The translations under genes and the position numbers were made by a program. DNA of 64,000 nt from Acetohalobium arabaticum DSM 5501 (GTDB lineage Bacteria > Bacillota > Halanaerobiia > Halobacteroidales > Acetohalobiaceae): positions 2,008,043 through 2,072,042 of the forward strand of contig NC_014378.1 in NCBI RefSeq assembly GCF_000144695.1, read 5' to 3'. Positions 25,857-34,020 of the stretch are shown here, one piece after another. Numbering within the stretch: position 1 is the stretch's first letter; every line of letters starts with the position of its first letter. The notes below the pieces were generated by a model. It was not told where the DNA came from. It did no database searches and worked only from the letters and a program-made list of their open reading frames with translations.

Positions 25857-27518
25857 TTGGATCATAAAAACTTTGACTGGCAAAAATTAAGACAAAATAA
25901 AATCAAAAATTATACAATCTTTAGTTATGTTATGGCTTTATTATTACTGGGAATGATTGTTCTAGAATTTTTTTCTTGCTCTAATTTTGGTGTTTTCCCA
26001 TATCTTACTGTGTCAATTCCTGCACTTATATTAATTACTTGTTTTATTTCAAAATATTTAAATAATAAAACTATAATAAGTTCCCCTCGAAAGAATAATT
26101 ATTTTCTATTTATTTTATTTGTCTCTTTAATTACTATTTTAGTTCTCAAAAATATAACTTTTGATAAACATCTGTTAAAGATATACTATCTCATCCCTAT
26201 TATTTTATCTGCAATTAATTACAGCCAATCTTTAGGATTTTTTACAGCTGGTTATTCTAGTTTAAATTTACTAATGCTAAATTATTTATTAAATGATTTT
26301 TCAAAGCTTGATTTTGATATAATAATTATTATTTTATTCTTTTGGGTTGCCTGGTTAATTGGAGGCTTTATAGATTTAGAACAAAAAGTACAAGAACAGC
26401 TAGAAAAAATAGCTGTTACAGATAACTTGACTTCACTGCCTAATTACGCTAATTTTCAAACTACATTGGATTCATGGCTAGAAAAAGCTAAAGATGAACA
26501 GATTCCCCTCAGCTTAGCATTAATGGACTTAGATAATTTTAAATTTTTTAATGATTCATTAGGCCATCAAAAAGGAGATGAATTATTAAAACAGACAGCA
26601 ACATTAGTCAAAGAACAAATAGATGAAGATATCTTTTTTGCTCGTTATGGTGGAGATGAATTTGCCTTTTTATTTCTTGGTCATAACCAAGAAACTGCCT
26701 TAAAAAAAATTAAAAAAATCAAAAAAGTAGTTCAGAAAAAAATAACTATTCCTTATGAAGATTTTTTAGAAGAAAAACCTACTTTTTCTTTAGGAGTAGC
26801 TTCTTATCCAGACCAAGCCCTAACAAAGCAGGAACTAATTGATATGGCAGACTATGCATTATATCAAGCTAAGACAACTCAAAAAGATCAAGTTGAAATT
26901 TATCATAAGGCTTTAAATGAATTAGCAGATGAACTTGAAGAATCAGAAAGAGAATCATTTAATTCAATACGTACTTTATTGAGTATAATTAATGCCAAGG
27001 ATAAGTATACCTATGCACATTCAGAACGTATAGCAAACTATGCCAAGAAATTTGCTAAAGAATTAAAGTTATCAGAAGAAGAAACAAAAAGATTGGTCTA
27101 TGGAGCTTTTCTCCATGATATTGGCAAAATTGAAGTTGAACGCGAAATATTAATGAAACAAGAAAAATTAGATGAATCAGAATGGAAAATGATTAAAAAA
27201 CATCCAAAAATAGGAAATAAAATTCTTGCTCCACTTCAATTCAGTCAAGAAATTAAACCGATAGTCCTTTACCATCATGAAAATTTCGATGGAACAGGTT
27301 ATCCGGAAGGATTAAAAGGAAATGAAATTCCTTTTTATGCTAGAATATTAAGAATTCTAGATAGTTTTGATGCAATAACAACTAACAGGCCATATAGCTC
27401 TGCTGCTAGTAAACAAGAAGCTCTAAAAGAATTAAAAAAGGAAACTGGTAAACAATTTGATCCGCAGTTAGTAAAAGTATTTTTAAAAGTAGCCAAAAAA
27501 GATATTAAACTAAATTAA
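25857..27518 (+). CDS. Membrane-bound c-di-GMP protein with GGDEF and HD-GYP domains
   Basis: 553 residues from TTG at 25857 (GGAGGGATATAG). Residues 1-175 form about six membrane helices. A GGDEF domain follows (about 190-345) with an intact FARYGGDEFAF active site, so synthesis of c-di-GMP is possible. Then an HD-GYP phosphodiesterase domain (about 370-545) with HDIGKIEVE, KHPKIG, HHENFDGTGYPEGL. Having both intact suggests that input from the membrane part decides which activity dominates. The location right after agrBD, in the place usually taken by agrC/agrA, suggests that peptide signalling feeds into c-di-GMP. That link is inference. Confidence 0.88.
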   Translation: MDHKNFDWQKLRQNKIKNYTIFSYVMALLLLGMIVLEFFSCSNFGVFPYLTVSIPALILITCFISKYLNNKTIISSPRKNNYFLFILFVSLITILVLKNITFDKHLLKIYYLIPIILSAINYSQSLGFFTAGYSSLNLLMLNYLLNDFSKLDFDIIIIILFFWVAWLIGGFIDLEQKVQEQLEKIAVTDNLTSLPNYANFQTTLDSWLEKAKDEQIPLSLALMDLDNFKFFNDSLGHQKGDELLKQTATLVKEQIDEDIFFARYGGDEFAFLFLGHNQETALKKIKKIKKVVQKKITIPYEDFLEEKPTFSLGVASYPDQALTKQELIDMADYALYQAKTTQKDQVEIYHKALNELADELEESERESFNSIRTLLSIINAKDKYTYAHSERIANYAKKFAKELKLSEEETKRLVYGAFLHDIGKIEVEREILMKQEKLDESEWKMIKKHPKIGNKILAPLQFSQEIKPIVLYHHENFDGTGYPEGLKGNEIPFYARILRILDSFDAITTNRPYSSAASKQEALKELKKETGKQFDPQLVKVFLKVAKKDIKLN

Positions 27519-27544
27519 TCTTTAGCTTTGCACCTCCACTTTCA

Positions 27545-27600
27545 ACAAACTTGTCCTATCAAACCACTACAACATAGAAAACCATCCGCTCTAAACAAGA
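27545..27600 (-). repeat. Diverged dispersed repeat, copy 3 (short)
   Basis: On the minus strand it shares TGTTGTAGTGGTTTGATAGG with the ends of copies at 2795-2950 and 24175-24320, in varied form. Only about 55 bases are alignable. Confidence 0.35.
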
Positions 27601-27614
27601 AGATAATCAAAAAA

Positions 27615-27639
27615 AGACTCCATCATCATAATGGAGTCT
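27615..27639 (-). terminator. Terminator of hutG
   Basis: AGACTCCAT and ATGGAGTCT enclose 7 bases; on the minus strand the stem is followed by a T-run (complement of AAAAAA at 27609-27614). It ends the hutG transcript 13 bases after the stop and could also act on the convergent GGDEF gene. Confidence 0.8.
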
Positions 27640-27651
27640 CAGAAATTCTAT

Positions 27652-28674
27652 CTATTCCCTTCCTACTAAAGTATTAATAATTGCAAAAATAATTATGGCT
27701 GCCAGTTTAGCTGTAGAGTTGTCAAGGTCAAATCTAGGAGAAACCTCAGCAATATCACAGCTTATAACCTTGTTAGACTTCATTATATGCTTAATCAGAT
27801 TTAGGGCAATCTCTGGCTCAATGCCTAGAGGCTGAATTGAACTCACTCCCGGGGCAAAGGCCGATGAAAATACATCAGAACAAATAGTAAGATAGATATA
27901 GTCATTCTGATTAATATAACTATCTAATTTATTCAATATATCTAAAATATTAAACTCAGTTATATCTTCCGCTAGTATATAGTCTACTCCTAATTCATCA
28001 GCCGTCTTAAAGAGACTGACTGTATTGCCACACTTTTGAATTCCGACAGCTAAATAAGAATAGTCAATTCCACTTGATTGGCATTGATCAGCAATCTGTC
28101 TAAACATTGTTCCTGAATTTCCGCCATCAGGATAAGGACGTAGATCAAAGTGAGCATCGAAGTTAATAATTCCTATTTTAGGCTTCTGATCATTGTTAAT
28201 CTTCGACTTCAATAGACCATTATAATGGCCTAAAGCTATTTCATGTCCTCCACCTAACAGAAGCGGAAATAGATCTAAATCGATTATCTTCTTGATTGCT
28301 AACGCTAAAGCCTCTTGCTGAATCTCCATTGAAGCATCAGAAGAACTAATATTACCAGCATCAAATAATTTAGTCTCACGATCAAATCTTACCGGCAGAT
28401 TGGCTAACTCCCTTCTGATGCTTATAGGCCCCTTGGCTGCGCCAGGCCGTCCTCCATTCCGTTTTACTCCTTGATCACCGCGGAAGCCTAAAAAACAGAA
28501 ACCCTGCTTCTTATCTACAATAGGATTTAAATTCTCATCAGTTAGATCTATCAATTCTATCCATTGATGCCACCTAAAAGCAGTAAAATCATCAGTATCA
28601 TCAATTCTTCCCTGCCAGATTTCTTTATCTACTGGCTGATAGCATTTATTGAAAATCATATATACATTCATCAT
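27652..28674 (-). CDS. hutG: Formimidoylglutamase (arginase/agmatinase fold)
   Basis: 340 residues of the ureohydrolase family with binuclear manganese motifs GGGHEIALGHY, INFDAHFDLRPY and TICSDVFSSAFAPGVS. HutG hydrolyses N-formimidoyl-glutamate to glutamate and formamide, the last step of one histidine pathway. It has its own promoter with SARP-type repeats (28708-28739) and a terminator. Two adjacent ATGs (28674, 28671) follow GAGGAG very closely, so the exact start is uncertain. Agmatinase is the alternative, but the hut context favours HutG. Confidence 0.88.
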   Translation of the reverse strand: MMNVYMIFNKCYQPVDKEIWQGRIDDTDDFTAFRWHQWIELIDLTDENLNPIVDKKQGFCFLGFRGDQGVKRNGGRPGAAKGPISIRRELANLPVRFDRETKLFDAGNISSSDASMEIQQEALALAIKKIIDLDLFPLLLGGGHEIALGHYNGLLKSKINNDQKPKIGIINFDAHFDLRPYPDGGNSGTMFRQIADQCQSSGIDYSYLAVGIQKCGNTVSLFKTADELGVDYILAEDITEFNILDILNKLDSYINQNDYIYLTICSDVFSSAFAPGVSSIQPLGIEPEIALNLIKHIMKSNKVISCDIAEVSPRFDLDNSTAKLAAIIIFAIINTLVGRE

Positions 28675-28707
28675 CTCCTCGCTTTAAAGTAAGTCCCTAA
28701 CGAATTT

Positions 28708-28739
28708 ATTCTAGATCATAACCGTCAAAAAATGGTCAA
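28708..28739 (-). promoter_or_regulatory. hutG promoter with SARP-type direct repeats
   Basis: On the minus strand: TTGACC, then TTGACG exactly 11 bp later (28734-28739 and 28723-28728), then 9 bases, then -10 TAGAAT (28708-28713). Counting the repeat as the heptamer TTGACGG leaves 8 bp to the -10. The upstream repeat is 20 bases from the -10, too far to be an ordinary -35. The same layout occurs at 33781, 42171 and 46702. Confidence 0.8.
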
Positions 28740-28927
28740 AATTATAATCACTTTAAATTATATAATAACTCTACATTAAGTTTTGTTATAAATCCCATAC
28801 CTCATCCTATTATAAGTGTCAATTATTTTATTTTCATTCCATTAATACTTTAATTTAATAAAGGAATTTAACTAAAAGTATAGAATAAATTAATTAAAAG
28901 TCCTTAAACGATAAAGGAGGGATACTA

Positions 28928-29110
28928 GTGTCTCAATGCGAAGAAATAAAGGGCACAGATGACAAGCTTCATCAACAAACTATAGAAATACTTAACAATA
29001 TCGGAGTTAACCCCTCTACTGCTAACTACTCCAAGTCATATACTAAAGTTTATAATTTACTAAATGAAAGATACAATAAAAAAATTGATGTCTCTTCCTA
29101 TGGCTGTTAA
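28928..29110 (+). CDS. Small protein of unknown function, 60 residues
   Basis: GTG at 28928 after AAAGGAGGGATACTA, a strong ribosome site, and a 14-bp hairpin right after the stop argue that it is expressed. The sequence is hydrophilic with two cysteines near the ends (MSQCEE and SSYGC) and a middle that could fold as helices (KLHQQTIEILNNIGVNPSTA). I recognise no family. It lies between hutG and the M20 gene but on the opposite strand. Confidence 0.6.
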   Translation: MSQCEEIKGTDDKLHQQTIEILNNIGVNPSTANYSKSYTKVYNLLNERYNKKIDVSSYGC

Positions 29111-29126
29111 CCTGATAACTATTAAT

Positions 29127-29165
29127 GCCGCCCTTAATAAGAAATAGAGTTTTATTAAGGGTGGC
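29127..29165 (+). terminator. Terminator of the 60-residue protein gene
   Basis: GCCGCCCTTAATAA pairs with TTATTAAGGGTGGC (14 bp, one G-T pair) across an 11-base loop. A second shorter hairpin (TGGTGAC/GTCACCA) follows near 29179-29201. Confidence 0.7.
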
Positions 29166-29254
29166 TAAAATAAAAAAATGGTGACTGTTTTATGGTCACC
29201 AAAATCAAAGCTCCACCAATCATAAAATAAATTATACTATTTCAAATTAGAAAT

Positions 29255-29283
29255 ATTCAGGAGTATAAGTTATACTCCTGAAT
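29255..29283 (-). terminator. Palindrome downstream of the M20 amidohydrolase gene
   Basis: ATTCAGGAGTATAA and its exact complement around a single central base, 28 bases after the amidohydrolase stop. Likely the end of the yfcC-hutH-M20 transcript, though the T-run is imperfect. Confidence 0.55.
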
Positions 29284-29310
29284 AAAGTAAAGCAATTAAA
29301 AAACCATTTT

Positions 29311-30486
29311 TTATTTTTCATCATTTAAGTATTTCAGGACATTTTCACATATAAGTTCTACACCTGACGATAAAACATCCTCATCTATATTGAATTTTGG
29401 ATTATGTAGAGGATGAATTAATCCTTTATCTAGATTACGAATACCTAGTAGCACATATGCTCCAGAAACTTCTTCAAGGAAATATCCAAAATCCTCACTT
29501 CCCATAGATGGTTCATCTATCATGAAATTACTACCAGGATTCATATTTTCATTAACTTCTTTAATCATTTCAATAAACTCGGGATCGCTCGATGTTACCG
29601 GCATTTGACAGATATATTCTAATTCATAATCTGCTTTCATAGCTTGAGTAACATTTTCAATTACCTCTTCTATTCTATCTTTAAGATAACAGCGAAGCTC
29701 TGGATCTAGAGTTCGTAAAGTACCTAATATTTCTGCTCTATCAGGAATAATATTGCAGGCATCACCTGACTTGAAAGCTCCAATGCTTAATACTGCTGAT
29801 TTAAGAGCCTTTATTTCTCGGCTAATCAATTGCTGCAGTGACATTATAATATTTGAACCTATAGTAATCGGATCGACACCCTCATGTGGCTGGGCTCCGT
29901 GAGTTCCATGGCCTTTAATTGTCAATTTGAAGTCATCGGCGCTAGCCATAATCGGTCCTGGTTTTAATCCTATTTTACCAGAAGGAACTTCAGGAGCAAC
30001 ATGCATTCCAAAGATTGCATCTACTGTTGGATTGTTTAATACCCCCTCTTCAATTAACGGTTCAGCTCCACCAGCACCCTCCTCGGCAGGTTGAAAGATA
30101 AATTTAACATTACCGGAAAGAAGATGTCGATACTTGGACAATACTTTTGCTGCTCCTAGAGCCATAGCTGTATGCGCATCGTGACCACAAGCATGCATTT
30201 TTCCTTCTTCTTGTGATTTATATTCAACATCATTTTTTTCAGTAATAGGTAAAGCATCCATATCTGCTCTAATTGCTATAGTTTTTCCTTCTTCCTCCCC
30301 TTCTAGTAATCCGATAACACCTGTCCTAGCCATTCTTTCTGTCTCTAATCCCCACTCTGTCAATAAATTTTCTACTATATTAGAAGTCCTCTCTTCCTCA
30401 AAGGGTAATTCCGGATGTTTATGAAAATCTCGTCGCCATTCTATTATTTCATTATTAATACTCTCTACTTCTTCTTTCAAGTTCAT
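29311..30486 (-). CDS. M20D-family amidohydrolase (N-acyl amino acid hydrolase type)
   Basis: About 391 residues from ATG at 30486 (GGGGGG spaced 4-9 bases). Metal-binding and catalytic motifs are complete: MHACGHDAHTAMALG, FIFQPAEEGAGGA, GMHVAPEVPSG, and SMGSEDFGYF, with a dimerisation lid in between (GHGTHGAQPHEGVDP). Such enzymes remove acyl groups from amino acids. It is the third gene of the yfcC-hutH unit, so it may release histidine or glutamate from an N-acyl or peptide form; the substrate is unknown. Confidence 0.88.
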   Translation of the reverse strand: MNLKEEVESINNEIIEWRRDFHKHPELPFEEERTSNIVENLLTEWGLETERMARTGVIGLLEGEEEGKTIAIRADMDALPITEKNDVEYKSQEEGKMHACGHDAHTAMALGAAKVLSKYRHLLSGNVKFIFQPAEEGAGGAEPLIEEGVLNNPTVDAIFGMHVAPEVPSGKIGLKPGPIMASADDFKLTIKGHGTHGAQPHEGVDPITIGSNIIMSLQQLISREIKALKSAVLSIGAFKSGDACNIIPDRAEILGTLRTLDPELRCYLKDRIEEVIENVTQAMKADYELEYICQMPVTSSDPEFIEMIKEVNENMNPGSNFMIDEPSMGSEDFGYFLEEVSGAYVLLGIRNLDKGLIHPLHNPKFNIDEDVLSSGVELICENVLKYLNDEK

Positions 30487-30537
30487 TCCATCCCCCCCTT
30501 TAATGTTCAACTTGATCTCTAGTTTATTACTTCTCTT

Positions 30538-32079
30538 TTATAATTCCTTATTTAATTCTCCTATTTCTTGTTCTACTGCTTGTATTATCTTCTCTTCTTT
30601 AATTAAATCAACACTTTGATTAATATCTTCATACATTACTCTATCTTCGTCTAATTTATCAATTTTTTCTCTAACTTTTTGATAGGCAGCGGCTGTTCCT
30701 TTACCTAAATTCTTACCATCAGGATTAACTAAATCGATTGCTTGAACTGCAGCTAATAATTCAATTGCTAATACTCTACTAGTATTATATAGAATATCTT
30801 TTGCTTTACGAGCAGCAATAGTACCCATACTTACATGATCTTCTTGATTAGCAGAAGAAGGTATTGAATCGACACTAGCAGGATGAGCTGATACTTTATT
30901 TTCAGATACTAAAGAAGCTGCTACATATTGAGTAATCATAAAACCAGAATTTACACCTTCATTATTAACTAAAAAAGCCGGCAAACCGCTTAAATTAGGA
31001 TTTACTAATCGTTCAATTCTCCGTTCCGACACATTTGCTAATTCTGCTATTGCTGTACCTAAAAAGTCAAATCCTAAAGCCATAGGTTGTCCATGGAAAT
31101 TACCACCTGAAATAACATCCTCTTCCTCGACAAAAATCAAAGGATTATCGGTAGCAGAATTCATCTCGATATCAACCTTCTTTTTTACATACTCAATAGC
31201 ATCTTTGGAAGCACCATGAATCTGAGGAAGACATCTTAATGTATAAGCATCTTGAACCCGCAGCTCACCTTGTCTAGTTGTCAAATCACTTCCTTCTGTA
31301 AGACGTAATAAGTCCCGAGCTGTAGTCATTTGATACTTGTGAGAACGCACTTCATGTACTCGTTTATCGAAAGGATCAGTTATTCCTTTCAGCGCCTCTA
31401 AAGTTAGTGCAGCAGAAATATCAGCCATTTTAGCCAAATTAATAGCATCATAAACAACTAATGCTCCTACAGCCGTCATAACTTGTGTACCATTAATTAG
31501 AGCCAATCCCTCTTTAGCTTTAAGCTGTACCGGTTCTATACCTGCCTGCTCCATAGCTTCTTTACCAGTTATTCGTTCTCCCTGATAGAAAGCTTCTCCT
31601 CTATTAATCATGACTAATACCATATGAGCTAACGGTGCCAAGTCTCCACTGGCCCCTAAAGACCCTTTTTCAGGAATAACCGGATGCACTCCTTCATTAA
31701 TCATATTTATTAATAATTGTAAAGTATCCAATCTAATTCCTGATACACCTTTAGCTAAAGCATTAGCCCTCAATAACATAATAGTTCTAACTACTTCTTC
31801 TTCAAAACAATCCCCTACTCCACAAGAATGACTACAGATTAAATTCTCCTGTAGTTCTTCTGTCTTATCTTTAGCAATAAAGACTTCACTTAATTCTCCA
31901 AAACCTGTAGTAATTCCATAAACAACTTCTTCTCGTTCTACAAATTTATCTACTACTGCTCTTGAACTCTTTACTCTCTCTTTTGCTTCATCATCTAATT
32001 TTACTGGTTTATGATTCCTAGCAACTTCTATAACATCATATAAACTTAATCTACTTCCATCAAGAATAACTTCTTTCAC
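30538..32079 (-). CDS. hutH: Histidine ammonia-lyase
   Basis: 513 residues. It removes ammonia from histidine to give urocanate. The tripeptide that forms the MIO cofactor is in GSLGASGDLAPLAHM; other hallmarks are YGITTGFGEL near the N-terminus, QDAYTLRCLPQIHGA, NSATDNPLIF and NQEDHVSMGTIAAR. All expected active-site residues are visible. Start ATG at 32079 follows GGAGGGATAAGAG. It lies 142 bases after the YfcC-type transporter gene and has no SARP-type promoter of its own, so it is probably read from 33781. Confidence 0.96.
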   Translation of the reverse strand: MKEVILDGSRLSLYDVIEVARNHKPVKLDDEAKERVKSSRAVVDKFVEREEVVYGITTGFGELSEVFIAKDKTEELQENLICSHSCGVGDCFEEEVVRTIMLLRANALAKGVSGIRLDTLQLLINMINEGVHPVIPEKGSLGASGDLAPLAHMVLVMINRGEAFYQGERITGKEAMEQAGIEPVQLKAKEGLALINGTQVMTAVGALVVYDAINLAKMADISAALTLEALKGITDPFDKRVHEVRSHKYQMTTARDLLRLTEGSDLTTRQGELRVQDAYTLRCLPQIHGASKDAIEYVKKKVDIEMNSATDNPLIFVEEEDVISGGNFHGQPMALGFDFLGTAIAELANVSERRIERLVNPNLSGLPAFLVNNEGVNSGFMITQYVAASLVSENKVSAHPASVDSIPSSANQEDHVSMGTIAARKAKDILYNTSRVLAIELLAAVQAIDLVNPDGKNLGKGTAAAYQKVREKIDKLDEDRVMYEDINQSVDLIKEEKIIQAVEQEIGELNKEL

Positions 32080-32221
32080 TCTTATCCCTCCAAATGATAA
32101 TCACAGTTATAATTTATTTAGTAGGATGGAATACACTGTAGCTTTGTAATATCATGTACTCCCCCCTTTTTCATCTTTCAATCCTGTTTATAAGGTTTTG
32201 AAGATATTCTTTGCTAATTTA

Positions 32222-33643
32222 TTAAAATGACATTTTAACAGCTATAAACATAAATATTGAAGCTAAGGAAACCCAAATCATAAATAACGGTGCAAACCAT
32301 TTTATCCATTTCCCCCAAGGTATTTTTCCTATTGCCAGCGCTGCCATTAAAGCCCCTGAAGTTGGAGTAACTAAATTAGTAATTCCATCTCCAAATTGGA
32401 ATGCAAGTACTGCAGTTTGTCTTGTGAGTTCAAATACATCTGCTAATGGAGCCATAATAGGCATGCTTAATACAGCTTGCCCACTACCTGAAGATACAAA
32501 TAAATTTATTACCATTTGTAGAAAGAACATTCCTACAGCACTCAAACTTTTAGGAAGACCTGACATCATACTTGCCATACCATGAATGATTACATCTAAT
32601 ATTTTACCATCTGACATAACAACTGTAATTGCCCTTGCAAACCCAACTACTATTGATGCATAAAGTAAATTATGAGCACCTTCAACAAATCCATCAACAA
32701 TTTCATTAATATCCAGGCCACCAACGATTCCCATCATAGCCCCCATACCAACAAATACGGCTGCAATTTTTGTTAAGTAGAATCCATGTTGCATCACTCC
32801 GTAAATTAATACACCTATACCCAAGATAAATACAGTTAATACTAATTTATGTTTTGTTGTAAATCCTACTTCTTCATCATGAAGATCACTATCTATATAA
32901 GGACTGTCTTTATCAATTTCATAAACTGGACTCAATTCAGGATTATCTTTAATCTTTCCGGCATATCTATAAAGATAAATAATAGTCACTGCTACAAAGG
33001 TTATAAACACTACTGCTCTGAATCCAACCCCACTAAACATAGGCACACCTGCAATTTCTTGTGCAATCCCTACAGTAAATGGATTTAATATCGCCGCTAC
33101 ATATCCTACACCAACACCACATAAAGCTAGAGCAACACCTAATATAGAATCAAATCCTAATGCTAACGTAAGTGTTATTTGCAGTGGTATAAAAGCTAAA
33201 CTTTCTTCAAAATTTCCAATTATAGCTCCCCCTAAAGCCCACGCCGTCAATATTACAGGGACTACTAACCTTTCTTTACCCTTTAATTTATTAATGGCCA
33301 AACTCATCAATTTTTCAATACTTCCTGTCGCTTCTAATATCCCAAATATACCTCCGATAATCAGCAAGAAATTTATAATTGATGCAGCTTTATTCATCCC
33401 CTTTGGTATTGATTGTAGTAATCCCCAGGCAGATACTGCTCTATCTGCTACTTGATGATAACTACCTACTTCAACAATCTTTCTTCCTGTTTCAGGATCG
33501 ACAATTCTATTATATTCTCCAGCTGGCAATAGATAAGTAAAAATAGATGTTACTATTAACAATGCTACAATTAATACAATTGCATCTGGTGCCTTGAATT
33601 TTTTCTCATTTTCATTTTTTTCTACTACCCCTTCATTTGCCAT
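32222..33643 (-). CDS. YfcC-family (DcuC/ion transporter superfamily) permease
   Basis: 473 residues with 12 or so membrane helices. The N-terminus PDAIVLIVALLIVTSIFTYL followed by LPAGEYNR is typical of the YfcC group, as are GGIFGILEATGSIEKLM and SGSGQAVLSMPIMAPLADV. Members move amino acids or dicarboxylates. Being first in an operon with hutH, and carrying the hut-type promoter, it probably imports histidine (or exchanges it for a product). A strong ribosome site (AAGGGGGAATTATT) precedes ATG at 33643. Confidence 0.85.
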   Translation of the reverse strand: MANEGVVEKNENEKKFKAPDAIVLIVALLIVTSIFTYLLPAGEYNRIVDPETGRKIVEVGSYHQVADRAVSAWGLLQSIPKGMNKAASIINFLLIIGGIFGILEATGSIEKLMSLAINKLKGKERLVVPVILTAWALGGAIIGNFEESLAFIPLQITLTLALGFDSILGVALALCGVGVGYVAAILNPFTVGIAQEIAGVPMFSGVGFRAVVFITFVAVTIIYLYRYAGKIKDNPELSPVYEIDKDSPYIDSDLHDEEVGFTTKHKLVLTVFILGIGVLIYGVMQHGFYLTKIAAVFVGMGAMMGIVGGLDINEIVDGFVEGAHNLLYASIVVGFARAITVVMSDGKILDVIIHGMASMMSGLPKSLSAVGMFFLQMVINLFVSSGSGQAVLSMPIMAPLADVFELTRQTAVLAFQFGDGITNLVTPTSGALMAALAIGKIPWGKWIKWFAPLFMIWVSLASIFMFIAVKMSF

Positions 33644-33780
33644 AATAATTCCCCCTTATAATTTTTTAAATTTCAGACTTCTAACAATTAAACGCTATTA
33701 CCTTACCTCTTTCTTAATTTTGCCCTCCTTTCATTGTTATTCTCAATCATAAAATTTTCTGATAATTCGACTTTTATTTT

Positions 33781-33812
33781 ATTATAAAATATTTCCGTCA
33801 AAATAGCGTCTA
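33781..33812 (-). promoter_or_regulatory. yfcC-hutH promoter with SARP-type direct repeats
   Basis: Minus strand: TAGACG (33807-33812), TTGACG 11 bp later (33796-33801), 9 bases, then TATAAT (33781-33786). Geometry is identical to 28708 and 42171. A leader of about 130 bases separates it from the transporter start. Confidence 0.8.
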
Positions 33813-33856
33813 TTTAACCAGAGAATTTTTACAATTTTGAATTGTCTGATTTATAT

Positions 33857-34018
33857 TTAATTTAACTCTGCTCCCATATTAATTATTTCATCACCTAATA
33901 CAGTTAAATTTTGAATCTCCAGTTTCAGTAACCTTTCCATCTTCATTTCTTAACACTAGATTATCTGCTGGATAATAGGCCAATACTGTTTCTGTATCAG
34001 TGATTTTAACTCTTATCT
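33857..34018 (-). pseudogene. Remnant of an unidentified coding sequence
   Basis: Directly after the regulator gene, same strand, a frame without start reads RVKITDTETVLAYYPADNLV and continues to a frameshift after GKVT, after which another frame reads LEIQNLTVLGDEIINMGAEL and stops. The two pieces look like one eroded protein end. I do not recognise the family. The rest of 33644-34020 is the transporter leader and promoter. Confidence 0.35.
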
Positions 34019-34020
34019 CT

